NCBI GenBank assembly: GCA_945903645.1
Contig: CAMDOM010000004.1
Location: forward strand, 1-64,000
From: Chryseobacterium gleum
GTDB lineage: Bacteria; Bacteroidota; Bacteroidia; UBA10329
DNA: 64,000 nucleotides
Direction: 5' to 3'
The position numbers and the translations under genes were made by a program. Under the pieces are notes generated by a model. The model searched no databases and was not told the DNA's origin. It was given only the letters and a program-made list of their open reading frames with translations. Below, piece by piece: positions 51,254-60,378 of this stretch; within the stretch, counting starts at the first letter, position 1, and each line of letters opens with the position of its first letter.

Positions 51254-51808
51254 TTAAAGTTTGCGGCCTTTGGCCACCCGTGTATCTCGGTCTACGTTAT
51301 TTAACATTGACTTTTCAATCATTAATCTGCTGTCCAATCCGCGCACCAATGTGTAAACCTTGCCATCGTAGTCCAATTTACCCACTTTGTTTCCGCGCTG
51401 TGTGGTTACCCATTCATTAGCACCAATTTTGAATCCGCTTGATTTATCGACAACATCGTTTTTTCGTTCCACCACAAATGCAATTTGTTTACCATCGCCT
51501 GTTTCGAAACTTATCTTAAACGTTTTCTCATCATTCAACTCGCATACTCCAGGAGTAAAAGCTGGGATTATAACCTCCTCAATCTGTTTGCCATTCTCAA
51601 TTTTAATTCGGCCTTTATCTACTCCAATATCTTCTTTAGATAACTGACGAATCAGTACTATTTCTTCTGAATTAAAAAATTGCACTTGATTGAGGGCAAT
51701 CTTGGCTTTTTCAATTTGCTGTTTGGTGTCTACCGTGAGAAAAATTCGACTAGTAGAACAAGATGTAATAGCCAACGTACTTAGGGTAAAAAGAACTGCG
51801 TATTTCAT
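51254..51808 (-). CDS. Hypothetical lipoprotein (184 aa)
   Basis: The signal MKYAVLFTLSTLAITSCSTS has a lipobox (LAITSC), so the protein should be lipid-anchored. The mature part is soluble and charged (RQLSKEDIGVDKGRIKIENG, FKIGANEWVTTQRGNKVGKL), with a beta-rich middle. The end VYTLVRGLDSRLMIEKSMLN is unlike any family I can name. It lies 27 nt before the thioesterase gene on the same strand. Confidence 0.7.
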   Translation of the reverse strand: MKYAVLFTLSTLAITSCSTSRIFLTVDTKQQIEKAKIALNQVQFFNSEEIVLIRQLSKEDIGVDKGRIKIENGKQIEEVIIPAFTPGVCELNDEKTFKISFETGDGKQIAFVVERKNDVVDKSSGFKIGANEWVTTQRGNKVGKLDYDGKVYTLVRGLDSRLMIEKSMLNNVDRDTRVAKGRKL

Positions 51809-51854
51809 AACTATAGTTTTAATAGAATTGAGCTATTCAACAATTGTTCCAGTT

Positions 51855-52304
51855 TTACTTTTTGTGGGAGACAAAATTCAAGATTTCTTCCATGAAATTA
51901 CCTTGGATTGTTCCTTCCAAAATTACTCGCAAAGTATCTTCTTTTCGAATGTAGGATAGCTTACTCGGGAAATCATTGCTCGAATCGGTAAAACTGACAT
52001 AGTTATTTCCAATAGAATCCAATTGAAAAACACCAATTTTGGTAGGCAATCGCGCTTCATACAAAGTTGTATTTAGCGTATCGTGAATACGCAATACTTC
52101 CGTAAAAACAACTTTGTCGCCCGATTTAGTTTCGGAACTTCCCATTAACGAACCATTGGCAAATGTCCAAGATTCGGTGGTCACAAAAGCGTCATTTCGT
52201 TGCTCCCAAGTACCTTCGAGCCATTGAAGGTTTCGGAAATTTTGAGCGCAAGCGTAGGTTACTAAATTGATTATGACCGTAATTATCACAAGTATTCGCC
52301 CCAT
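51855..52304 (-). CDS. Exported DUF6265-like protein
   Basis: ATG 52304 gives a signal peptide (MGRILVIITVIINLVTYACA). The mature domain begins NFRNLQWLEGTWEQRNDAFV and continues TTESWTFANGSLMGSSETKS. This is the pattern of DUF6265/YesU-like small beta-barrel domains (a W-L-E-G-T-W entry followed by an E.W motif). At about 130 mature residues it fits one domain. The role is unknown. It is separate from its neighbours by 46-75 nt and shares their strand. Confidence 0.72.
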   Translation of the reverse strand: MGRILVIITVIINLVTYACAQNFRNLQWLEGTWEQRNDAFVTTESWTFANGSLMGSSETKSGDKVVFTEVLRIHDTLNTTLYEARLPTKIGVFQLDSIGNNYVSFTDSSNDFPSKLSYIRKEDTLRVILEGTIQGNFMEEILNFVSHKK

Positions 52305-52378
52305 AATCGGCCAAGGTATACATAAGAAAGGTCGACTCAATAAATGAATCGACCCTTCAAATGTGGATAATATAGTGG

Positions 52379-52570
52379 TTAAATACTTTTTCGCTTTTCC
52401 CTAAACCTATTCGCACCATAACCTACCCCAGCGGCAATAAGTATCAGCGAGAATCCATCTAGCGGCACTTCATTCTGCGCTGGAGGTGGTGCAGGCCCCT
52501 GAGCCTGCAACTCTACGCAGATAAAGGTGAATAACACAACTACGGATAGACCTATTTTTATAATTCGCAT
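52379..52570 (-). CDS. Small exported protein with PID-CTERM-like sorting tail (63 aa)
   Basis: The protein has three parts. A signal peptide MRIIKIGLSVVVLFTFICVE ends at LQAQ. A short proline-rich spacer, GPAPPPAQNE, follows. The tail is VPLDGFSLILIAAGVGYGAN followed by a basic end (RFREKRKSI). The tail has the motif-hydrophobic-basic plan of sortase- or exosortase-processed proteins and fits what I know as the PID-CTERM domain of Bacteroidota, with PLDG for the usual P-[IL]-D-G. After cleavage almost nothing but the spacer would remain, so it may be a peptide carrier or a membrane hairpin. It begins 13 nt after the 2324-residue adhesin gene. Confidence 0.75.
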   Translation of the reverse strand: MRIIKIGLSVVVLFTFICVELQAQGPAPPPAQNEVPLDGFSLILIAAGVGYGANRFREKRKSI

Positions 52571-52583
52571 CTCTTCTAAAGTT

Positions 52584-55500
52584 TTACTTTATAACCTTTT
52601 GTACATACGCCTTCTTGGAATCTTGAATTCTTACCGAGTAAACTCCCTTAGCCAAATGCGACACATCAACTTTAAGAAGCTCCGTTCCTAAGATGACGTT
52701 ACTCGATTGCAATACCATCTTACCCGACATATCGAACATTTGTAAAGTTCCAGTAATTCTGCTATTACTGCGCAAATTCAACATATCGTTTGCTATGTAG
52801 GCTTGCATTTCTGGTGCAATAGTGTTGGAAGAAACCCCCGTTACCATTTGCGGTGCGAAGTGAAGGAAGAATCTATCGCTATACAGCATTGGTGAAGATT
52901 GGAATACATAGGAAGACACACGCAAATCATGGAATAGACCATAGTATCTATCTTCCAGTATAATGTCCTCCACATCCATGTTTTCAGTGCTATCCAAAGA
53001 TATAGTCACAACTGTTTGGTAATCGGAGTTAAGGCCCAGTGGCACAATGCGTCCTTGTTCAAATGGACCATATCCCTGAATGGCAAGCGGTTCTCCATCT
53101 ATATAGCTGTACAAACTAAGTTCTCCTAGCGCGTTAAGCTTTGGTGCATCATAGGCCCAATCATTACCATCTGTACCATCCTCAGTAAACCCTACTAACG
53201 TCTGATTGAATCGATTATCTGAACTAATCGCATTCAACCACAATAGTTGTGTTTCTGACTGACGAAAAATGTTTGTGGTGTTTGAAGCCGTTCGCATTGC
53301 ATTGGTAAATTGAATAGTGCCGTTTCCGTTCACATTCACCTTAAAGCCTTGAGCAGTGCCTAATACTCCAGTTGGCGCATTGCCTCCTCCACCAGCTGTT
53401 CCGCTCAGTGCGTTACGCACAGCGTAATCACCCGTTACGTATGTAGTTGTTCCTGGGTTATCCCACAGATACACTGCTCCAACTGCAAGCAATGCACTGT
53501 TGGTGGAAAGGAATGTGCTTACATTAACTCCACTTGGATAGGGGTTTCCTATAAGATTATAAGAAACGTTTGGCGAAGCATTAGAAGTAACTGCAATCCC
53601 AATATCACCATTGTTTACCGTTCCAGTAAAAGTTTTTGTTCCTGCTCCATAAGCTGCGTAACCTTTAGCAGCAACCATAGAACCTCCAGCACCTACCCAA
53701 CCTGGATCAAACTCATCATCTGATGGGTCGGATGTACCAGATGCTGGGTTATATTGATACACAGTTCCTCCAAGAAATCCTGAGCTGACATTGGCAGTAG
53801 GTGAACTCCAATAATCATAGACAGAGCTTCCATTTCGAGTAACATTATAGCTACCCGCACCTGCCAAAGTGCTTCCAGTACCCTGCACCAGACTTCCTCC
53901 ATTGGCAACACTGATTGTTCCGCTATTGGTCAGCACACCTGTCACTGTCATTGAATTGCCCGACTGGATATTCAATGTGGCACCTGTTGCCAATGTCAAC
54001 GTAGCAATCTGGGCAGCCTCGTCAATCGTAGGGAAATTCGCTCCTGCGGGCGATGTTGGTATGTAAGCTGTTCCGCTTGATGTTGGGGCTGTGCCCGTGC
54101 TCCAGTTCCCGTTGGTGGCCCAATCTGTATTCAACGCATTGCCTGTCCATTCATTCACAGTGCAGGTTCGCGAGATAGTGAACGTTCCTGTTGAAGTATT
54201 TGCAGCTCCTCTGTGGGCAATATAGACATAATAGGTTACGCCCACTGCGGTGGTAAAGGTATGGGTCTCAGCAAAAGATCCGAAAACTGCATCTCTACAT
54301 GCTATATTGGTTAATGCACCGCATGAACCACTGGCTATACCCATTTCATGATCGAAAGTAGCGGTGCTAGACAATGTGGTCGAGAATCCGTTGCCCACAA
54401 AAGAGTACCATACCCCTATTTGGCTCATGGTGCAACCTATACTTACTGTCTCGGCAACACTGGCAACTGTAGTTCCAGCCAAACTGGTGGTACCGCAAGG
54501 CAAAGGCGTGGCATTGGCGCAGGCATCGTTCACGGGAGGGGCCGGAGGGCAATCTATTCTCCAATTGATGGTATATCCAGTAGTTAATTCAGGTTTTAGA
54601 AGGAAATAGTAGGTAACTCCAGCTGTCATAGAGAATGGAAGAGTTGTTCCCGTTCCATTCCCTTCATCAATACAATTCCATACACCTACAGCACTGCATG
54701 TACTTGCTTTGTACAAGAAGTTAATATAATTTCCAGTTCCACTTGGGGAAAGAGAATTTACGGTAAGGGTATAGGCCGAACTTGTAACCGTAGGCGTATA
54801 GGTGAATACTGATTCTTTTCCTAGTAAATCATAAAATAATGTAGTGCAATCATAATACCCTGACCAATCTCCAGCTCCTGAAGCAATCACGGTATTGATA
54901 TTGGTGCCACATGACGCGATATTTGTTGGAGCATCACAAGCACTCACAGGAATTTCCACTTCCAATGTGAATGTAGAGGTAGCTGGATAAGCAGTTCCAC
55001 TACCGTTGTAGTCGTAAACGCGCACGAAATATGTTCCTGGGGTTAGACTGTAGGTTGCGAATTCCAAATAACCTTCAATGAACCCATCAATACAGGAAGT
55101 TGTACCCCCAAAGGAGCTGCTCGTGGAACTTACCAAAGATCCTCCGCAACCGTTATACAATTGAAACAAGCCATCAAAATTTGCACTAGGCAATAGATTA
55201 ATTTTATAATCTGCAGTACTACCAACCGTGAAAGAATACCATACATCATAGTCTGAAGTTGAGCCACCGCAACCTCCACTACCAGCTGCAGCACAAGCCA
55301 CGCTACCTGTAATAGCTGCAGCACCAACGGTGATAGCTTGAGCTGTGGCACAGGCATCGTTGGCAGGTGTGCCCACGGTGATGTTGATTCCTGTGGTAGA
55401 GGCGCTTTGAGAGGATGGTGTGCACAGCACCGTGAAACGGTACTGCTTGCCAGCTGTAAGCGCAGGCGTTGTGTAGGATGTCGTTGTAGCACCACTTCCA

Positions 55501-58500
55501 CCCACGGCACTCACCCAAGCACTTCCATTCCACTCTTCCCATTGATAAGAAATACCCGACCCAGTTGTAGCGCCAGTAACAGTAAGAGTAGTTGTACCTC
55601 CGCTGCACACATTGGTAGCAGCGGGTGCTGTTCCAGCAGATGGTGCACCTGAACAGTTAGTTCCTGCTATCACCACTATGGTATACATCTCATATTCGCC
55701 ATAAAGCAATGGATCGCCACAGGCGGTTGGTGCGGGATTCGATTCTTCTACAGCACCAACGCGCATGTAGGTGGTGCCTACCAGTGCACCAACGGGCACA
55801 GTTACACTTGGCGTAAGACTCGTAATCCCGTTTGCCGTATTAGTCGCACTACCAAGGTTATATTCCTCCGAGGGCACATCAAACACAGTGTTCTGGTTCC
55901 AGTCAATCCAAGCTTTTGAATTCACGGTCCAGTTGCCATCGGTGTTGACGCGCGTAGACAGGGTGTAGGCTGAGCCTTGGGCCACGGTAGTGGACACTGC
56001 TGTGAAATCGGTGACAGCAGGATCACCAACGGAGGTGTTGTTGATGGTGTTGAATGTCACATTGGTTATCCCTGTGAAATCACTGTTGGTTATGGAAACC
56101 AAGCAGTAGCCCGTATAGAACGTGCTGCTGCCCGCCCATGTGGAGAAATCAACACCATCGCAATTGCTGCGAACCCAGTAATAGTAGGTGGTGTTGGCGG
56201 TGAGGCCTGTGAGGTTGGCGGTAACAACCCCTGCGGCAGTAGTGCCTGTGGGCGTAGTTCCAGCCGTAGGCGCAGTTGCACTGGTGCTTACATAATAGTG
56301 ATAGCCACTGCCGGGAGCAGGGCTGGCCGCTGTCCAAGATATGGTGGCAGTGGTAGCGGTAACGGCACCCAGTGTTAGAGCAGTGGGGGCGAGGCAAGTT
56401 GGAGGAGCGACAACACTAAATGTGTAATCCTCCGCCTCGCCCGTGGCGATGTTACCGCAGGAAGCAACAGCTAAATTATCGAAGTCTACTCGGATGCGCA
56501 TCCTATAATTGCCGGGCACTGTGCCAGCAGGAACGGTTATGGTCCCTGTAAATGGGCTATAGTTCCAGCCAGCGGTGACCGCAATCTGCTCATTGGCGTC
56601 ATTGAAATCCAAATCATTATTCCAGTTTATCCAAACACTAACACCTGCCCCGTTAAAGGTCTCATTGTGGGTCAGGGTGAAGTTCACTGTGCTTGAAGGT
56701 ACCTGACTTGCAGAGAGCCCTGTGAAATTGCCATAACCCCCTGCTGATTGCCCGCTGGACAGATTGGAGATATTGGTAATGCCTAACGTAGTAGAGAAAT
56801 TGGTGATGCGGGTCAATGTGCTTGTTGAGGAAACCAAGCAGTAGCCCGTATAGAACGTGCTGCTGCCCGCCCATGTGGAGAAATCAACACCATTGCAATT
56901 GCTGCGCACCCAGTAGTAGTATTGGGTGCTGGCAGTGAGGCCCGTGAGGTTGGCTGTAACGACACCAGCCGCAGTAGTACCTGTAGGCGTGGTGCCTGCG
57001 GTGGGCGCAGTGGCGCTCGTGCTTACATAATAGTGATAGCCACTGCCAGGCGCGGGGCTGGCCGCTGTCCAAGAAATAGTAGCAGATGTGGCTGCTATGT
57101 TGGAAGATACCAAGGCGGTGGGAGCAATACAAGATGGGCTTGCCTCCACGACAACATTATCAATTACATTGGCCCTGCCCTCGTTATTCCTACCCTCAAA
57201 TGCAATCTGATAGGTCGCTGAAGGATTAGGTAGCGCCAAAATAACTTCCGTCCAAGTGGAAACATTACCTGTGTAGTTTGCTATCTCAACCCATGAGTCA
57301 GTCGGACTTATACGATAATAGACACGTGTAGTATTCTGATCGGGGCTCCAAAACTCTTGCCCATACCAGAACCTAACTCGCGGATTGGTCAATGAAGTCA
57401 GGTTAAAAATTGGGGATATGAGTTTTGTAATCGGACTGTTCACTCCCACAACAGAAACGAATCGTGCATTAACAGTGCCTCCCTGAGCGGTAGTGATTAT
57501 TCCTGCACCAGCACCTGTTGCGTAGGTCCAGTTGGAAGTACCTGTTACATACCCATTTACCTGCCAACAGCTGCGTGAACTGCTCGCAGCCTCGAACGTC
57601 TCTGTGAAAGGATAGGCACTAATTGAAGCACAGGCCGTAGTGAAGGTGGCCGCTGTTGTCCAACCACTGTTAAGCCCAACCGCGCAGTTCGTGCGCACAT
57701 AGATGCTGTAGGCGGTGGAAGCTGTTAGACCTGTAACGTTGGCCGTAACCGTTGGGCTAGTGGTAGAACCGCTAGCCGCAAGGCCCGTAGCACCGCTTCC
57801 TGCCGCATTGCTGCTGCGCACTTCCCATTGGTAGCCTGTTGGGCTGCCCACTGCTGGGGCTGTCCAAGATATAGTGGCAGTGGTGGCTGCTACAGCAGAC
57901 GAACCTACTCCGGTAGGCACATTGCATGATAGCGTGGTGAAAGTGCTGCTTGACCAACTGCTATAAGTACCGCCACAATTCGTGCGCACATAATAGGTGT
58001 AGGCTGTTGCACTTGCTAAACCTGTAATGTTAGCCGTAACAGCACTTGTGGTTGTGCCGCTGGCCGCAAGGCCTGTAGCACCGCTACCGGCCGCACCGCT
58101 TGTGCGCACTTCATATTCATAGCCAGAAGGCGAACCTGATGGTGCTACCCAGTTGATTGTGGCAGTAGTGTAGTTTAAACTGGAGGATGACAAGGTGCTC
58201 GGCTGCCCACAACTTGCATTAGTGATACTTACGTTGTCAATACCAAGGTTTGTGTTGACATCGTTATAGGCACTGGTAGCCTCAAACCTAACAACCACTG
58301 TTGAAGAAGTGGAAGCCCCAAGAACCACAGCAGTTTGAGATGTCCAGCTTGCTACAGTGGCTGTGTAAGTTGCAACCGCGGCTCCAAACGTTGCCCCACC
58401 ATCTGTAGAAAGGTAAATACGAAGAGATGCCGTGCCTGGATTACGAAAGTCAAAGGTTAAGGCTTTCGTGCCTGCTGGACTAAAATTCACATGGTAATCC

Positions 58501-59558
58501 ATATACCCAGTGCGCGTTTGACAAGCATCGTAGTTATTGAATGTAGCAGCTCCATCAGATGCAGGTGCCGCAATGGTAATGACCCCCGAAACAGTTGCCC
58601 ATCCACTATTGGCTCCTGCGGTCACATTTTGTCTTCTCCATGAACGATCGCCAAACGATGGCCACGTTCTCCAATTAGAAGTATTTGGCAAATCTTGAAC
58701 ACTATTTCCATTTGCCCAAGTAGTGGCGTCAAAATTTGCGGTAGCCGGCAGGGTTACGTAAGTTGGTGCAGATAATGCGGCTGGTGGTGTCCAAGTAAAG
58801 GTTCTGCCACTGTTTGGAACAACAGTTGCTGTGGTGGTGGTGAAGCGAACCGTAGAGGCAGAAACCGCAGTACCTAAGGTGCCCTGAGATGTGACAGAAG
58901 ACCAGTTACTTACAGTAGTGGCCGCTAAAGTCACGTTTTTCCAATCGAAATAGCTAGCTCCTCTTAAACCAACCTGTGGTTGTATTGTAGTGCCGGCAGA
59001 ACCAGTGCAAGCACCATACACTATGCTAACTACATTGGTTGTTTGAGTAAGGCGAATCTGAAAGGTTATTCTATCTGTGGTAACTCCAGAACGAGCCATT
59101 TGCGTAAATTGAACAACAAAATCGCTTCCAGAAGCTCCATATATAATTGTTGGCGCTCCAACTGATGCCAAAAGATTACATCCAAAACCAGAGATTGCCC
59201 CATCGTATCCATTAGTTGCCGTTCCACTGTTAGAAGTTTGAGAAATTGGAGTATAGTTGGCTATGGCAGGTGACTGATCGCCAAAAACGATAAATCCATT
59301 GTTCGAAATACGGATGTTCGTATAGTTCTTATTGTTGTACCGGAAGGTGAACCCAATCGGAATATCACCAGAAATCAAATTTGTACTTACAGTTACGCCA
59401 GATTGCCAAGTGGTCCCTCCAGAAAGGGCGGTGTAGGTGCCTGAACTGTTTGCAAATGTGTAGCTAGCCACCTGCCCCATCACCCCCTGAAGGGCCACGG
59501 TGATCAGAACAAGAACAGTGAGCAGGGCACTACGTGAAACTAGTAGAAAATTCTTCAT
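52584..59558 (-). CDS. Giant FN3/GEVED/PPC surface protein with T9SS domain (2324 aa)
   Basis: The signal peptide is LVSRSALLTVLVLITVALQG. In order follow: an N-terminal domain with YTFANSSGTYTALSGGTTWQ (about 30-260), a jelly-roll (about 285-450), and FN3 domains with TATISWTAP signatures. A second jelly-roll, further FN3 domains, and two GEVED domains come next (VWINWNNDLDFNDANEQIAV; KAWIDWNQNTVFDVPSEEYN). An Ig-like module and several PPC-like domains (YDVWYSFTVGSTADYKINLL) follow. The end is a long beta-rich region and a type A T9SS domain (GTLQMFDMSGKMVLQSSNVI, AKGVYSVRIQDSKKAYVQKV). No enzyme domain is seen. It is probably a surface adhesin or matrix protein. A TAAAATTG box at 59617-59624 on this strand is a possible promoter. 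Confidence 0.9.
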   Translation of the reverse strand: MKNFLLVSRSALLTVLVLITVALQGVMGQVASYTFANSSGTYTALSGGTTWQSGVTVSTNLISGDIPIGFTFRYNNKNYTNIRISNNGFIVFGDQSPAIANYTPISQTSNSGTATNGYDGAISGFGCNLLASVGAPTIIYGASGSDFVVQFTQMARSGVTTDRITFQIRLTQTTNVVSIVYGACTGSAGTTIQPQVGLRGASYFDWKNVTLAATTVSNWSSVTSQGTLGTAVSASTVRFTTTTATVVPNSGRTFTWTPPAALSAPTYVTLPATANFDATTWANGNSVQDLPNTSNWRTWPSFGDRSWRRQNVTAGANSGWATVSGVITIAAPASDGAATFNNYDACQTRTGYMDYHVNFSPAGTKALTFDFRNPGTASLRIYLSTDGGATFGAAVATYTATVASWTSQTAVVLGASTSSTVVVRFEATSAYNDVNTNLGIDNVSITNASCGQPSTLSSSSLNYTTATINWVAPSGSPSGYEYEVRTSGAAGSGATGLAASGTTTSAVTANITGLASATAYTYYVRTNCGGTYSSWSSSTFTTLSCNVPTGVGSSAVAATTATISWTAPAVGSPTGYQWEVRSSNAAGSGATGLAASGSTTSPTVTANVTGLTASTAYSIYVRTNCAVGLNSGWTTAATFTTACASISAYPFTETFEAASSSRSCWQVNGYVTGTSNWTYATGAGAGIITTAQGGTVNARFVSVVGVNSPITKLISPIFNLTSLTNPRVRFWYGQEFWSPDQNTTRVYYRISPTDSWVEIANYTGNVSTWTEVILALPNPSATYQIAFEGRNNEGRANVIDNVVVEASPSCIAPTALVSSNIAATSATISWTAASPAPGSGYHYYVSTSATAPTAGTTPTGTTAAGVVTANLTGLTASTQYYYWVRSNCNGVDFSTWAGSSTFYTGYCLVSSTSTLTRITNFSTTLGITNISNLSSGQSAGGYGNFTGLSASQVPSSTVNFTLTHNETFNGAGVSVWINWNNDLDFNDANEQIAVTAGWNYSPFTGTITVPAGTVPGNYRMRIRVDFDNLAVASCGNIATGEAEDYTFSVVAPPTCLAPTALTLGAVTATTATISWTAASPAPGSGYHYYVSTSATAPTAGTTPTGTTAAGVVTANLTGLTANTTYYYWVRSNCDGVDFSTWAGSSTFYTGYCLVSITNSDFTGITNVTFNTINNTSVGDPAVTDFTAVSTTVAQGSAYTLSTRVNTDGNWTVNSKAWIDWNQNTVFDVPSEEYNLGSATNTANGITSLTPSVTVPVGALVGTTYMRVGAVEESNPAPTACGDPLLYGEYEMYTIVVIAGTNCSGAPSAGTAPAATNVCSGGTTTLTVTGATTGSGISYQWEEWNGSAWVSAVGGSGATTTSYTTPALTAGKQYRFTVLCTPSSQSASTTGINITVGTPANDACATAQAITVGAAAITGSVACAAAGSGGCGGSTSDYDVWYSFTVGSTADYKINLLPSANFDGLFQLYNGCGGSLVSSTSSSFGGTTSCIDGFIEGYLEFATYSLTPGTYFVRVYDYNGSGTAYPATSTFTLEVEIPVSACDAPTNIASCGTNINTVIASGAGDWSGYYDCTTLFYDLLGKESVFTYTPTVTSSAYTLTVNSLSPSGTGNYINFLYKASTCSAVGVWNCIDEGNGTGTTLPFSMTAGVTYYFLLKPELTTGYTINWRIDCPPAPPVNDACANATPLPCGTTSLAGTTVASVAETVSIGCTMSQIGVWYSFVGNGFSTTLSSTATFDHEMGIASGSCGALTNIACRDAVFGSFAETHTFTTAVGVTYYVYIAHRGAANTSTGTFTISRTCTVNEWTGNALNTDWATNGNWSTGTAPTSSGTAYIPTSPAGANFPTIDEAAQIATLTLATGATLNIQSGNSMTVTGVLTNSGTISVANGGSLVQGTGSTLAGAGSYNVTRNGSSVYDYWSSPTANVSSGFLGGTVYQYNPASGTSDPSDDEFDPGWVGAGGSMVAAKGYAAYGAGTKTFTGTVNNGDIGIAVTSNASPNVSYNLIGNPYPSGVNVSTFLSTNSALLAVGAVYLWDNPGTTTYVTGDYAVRNALSGTAGGGGNAPTGVLGTAQGFKVNVNGNGTIQFTNAMRTASNTTNIFRQSETQLLWLNAISSDNRFNQTLVGFTEDGTDGNDWAYDAPKLNALGELSLYSYIDGEPLAIQGYGPFEQGRIVPLGLNSDYQTVVTISLDSTENMDVEDIILEDRYYGLFHDLRVSSYVFQSSPMLYSDRFFLHFAPQMVTGVSSNTIAPEMQAYIANDMLNLRSNSRITGTLQMFDMSGKMVLQSSNVILGTELLKVDVSHLAKGVYSVRIQDSKKAYVQKVIK
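56094..56400 (-). repeat. Near-identical internal repeat in the adhesin gene, unit A
   Basis: This stretch encodes one FN3 domain plus linker ending in AGSSTFYTGYCLV. It is nearly identical at nucleotide level to 56835-57130; for example the first 60 or so bases match. Such identity is much higher than between other FN3 units of the gene. Confidence 0.85.
56835..57130 (-). repeat. Near-identical internal repeat in the adhesin gene, unit B
   Basis: This is the partner of 56094-56400, about 740 bp away. Differences are mostly single third-position changes. It is a likely site for recombination that adds or removes a GEVED-FN3 block while keeping the frame. Confidence 0.85.
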
Positions 59559-59810
59559 TTCAGGAGAGATGAATTGATGTATGCGTAGATGAAAAACGGT
59601 TTTTGGAAATAGGAACCAATTTTAGTAACGTTAATTTAATTTCCAAACATAGAATTAAAAACTATTCGAAGACAACAAAACCTTTCAAAAAGTTGAGTTT
59701 TCGTAAAAATATTTTCCAATTTGTCCAAAAAATTTCACAATACTGCCTAGACCGCCACTGCGTGAATCACGGATGTCATTATTGCATGTGAACGTTAGGT
59801 TACTTATTGA

Positions 59811-59830
59811 CCTGAGTTCGGGTTAAGCGA
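59811..59830. repeat. Outer arm copy, CCTGAGTTCGGGTTAAGCGA
   Basis: It differs at one base from the copy at 59854-59873 and is in the same orientation, 43 bp away. Confidence 0.8.
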
Positions 59831-59850
59831 ACACGACAATCCCTACTCAG

Positions 59851-60103
59851 TAACCTGAGTTCGGGATAAGCGAAAGGCCAAGATTGAACTATCCTATTGA
59901 AAAACATGGTGATAGCCACAGACACACAGAACTTCACTGAAAAAAACACAGAATTTACTGCGTTCCGCAATGAGCTCCCGTTGGTCGGTTCTGTGGCAAT
60001 CAGATGTTTTTCATAAAGAAACAACATCCAACTGGTATGTAACTGTTTGTTTTTTAAATGGAAACTCAAACATGATTTCATAGCTTATCCCGAACTCAGG
60101 TTA
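59851..60103. repeat. Inverted-repeat element with perfect 21-bp arms
   Basis: The left arm 59851-59871 (TAACCTGAGTTCGGGATAAG plus C) is the exact reverse complement of 60083-60103. The 253-bp unit encloses 211 bp of non-coding DNA with the dispersed motif (59967-59990). It has the form of a short non-autonomous transposable element. No transposase frame or clear target duplication is visible. Confidence 0.75.
59967..59990. repeat. Dispersed intergenic motif, copy 3
   Basis: The motif reads GCAATGAGCTCCCGTTGGTC plus GGTT. It differs from copy 1 (28721-28744) at a single position. Confidence 0.65.
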
Positions 60104-60143
60104 TTTGTTTTTCAGAGACAAACTAAAGCATGATTTTATGGAT

Positions 60144-60162
60144 TATCCCGAACTCAGGTTAG
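60144..60162. repeat. Outer arm copy, reverse orientation
   Basis: TTATCCCGAACTCAGGTTA repeats 19 bases of the right arm. The preceding ATGATTTTATGGA resembles ATGATTTCATAGC before the inner copy, so the two right-hand copies form a tandem repeat of about 59 bp. Confidence 0.75.
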
Positions 60163-60247
60163 TGACACTATTTCGATTTTTCACATCACATTTGATAAGA
60201 CATCGCACTGCGGGAATAGATAAATTTAGTCCAGAAAAGCAAACTTG

Positions 60248-60378
60248 GGGGTTGTCTCATAAGTCGCCATTGCGAACGAAGTAAAGCCATCTCAAGCAAG
60301 TATGACATTGGCTCACAACGAGATTGCTTCGGTCATTCTTCCCTCGCAATGACGCGACACGACTTATGAGACAACCCC
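60248..60378. mobile_element. 131-bp MITE-like element with perfect 19-bp terminal inverted repeats
   Basis: GGGGTTGTCTCATAAGTCG (60248-60266) is the exact reverse complement of 60360-60378. Just inside each arm is a second, looser inverted pair related to CATTGCGA...GAAG and TCGCAATG, with GCAATCTC-like blocks. Similar CATTGCGA/GCAATCTC interspersed repeats are known from many bacterial genomes. The unit has no coding capacity and ends about 25 bp from the rluD stop. Confidence 0.8.

Noticed and set aside
55130-55652. Several 100-126-codon frames antisense or shifted to the adhesin
   Set aside because: They are shadows of low-complexity Ser/Thr/Gly codons of the 2324-residue gene.
59811-60162. 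Possible CRISPR array from regularly placed repeats
   Set aside because: There are only four copies, in both orientations, with uneven spacing and no cas gene.
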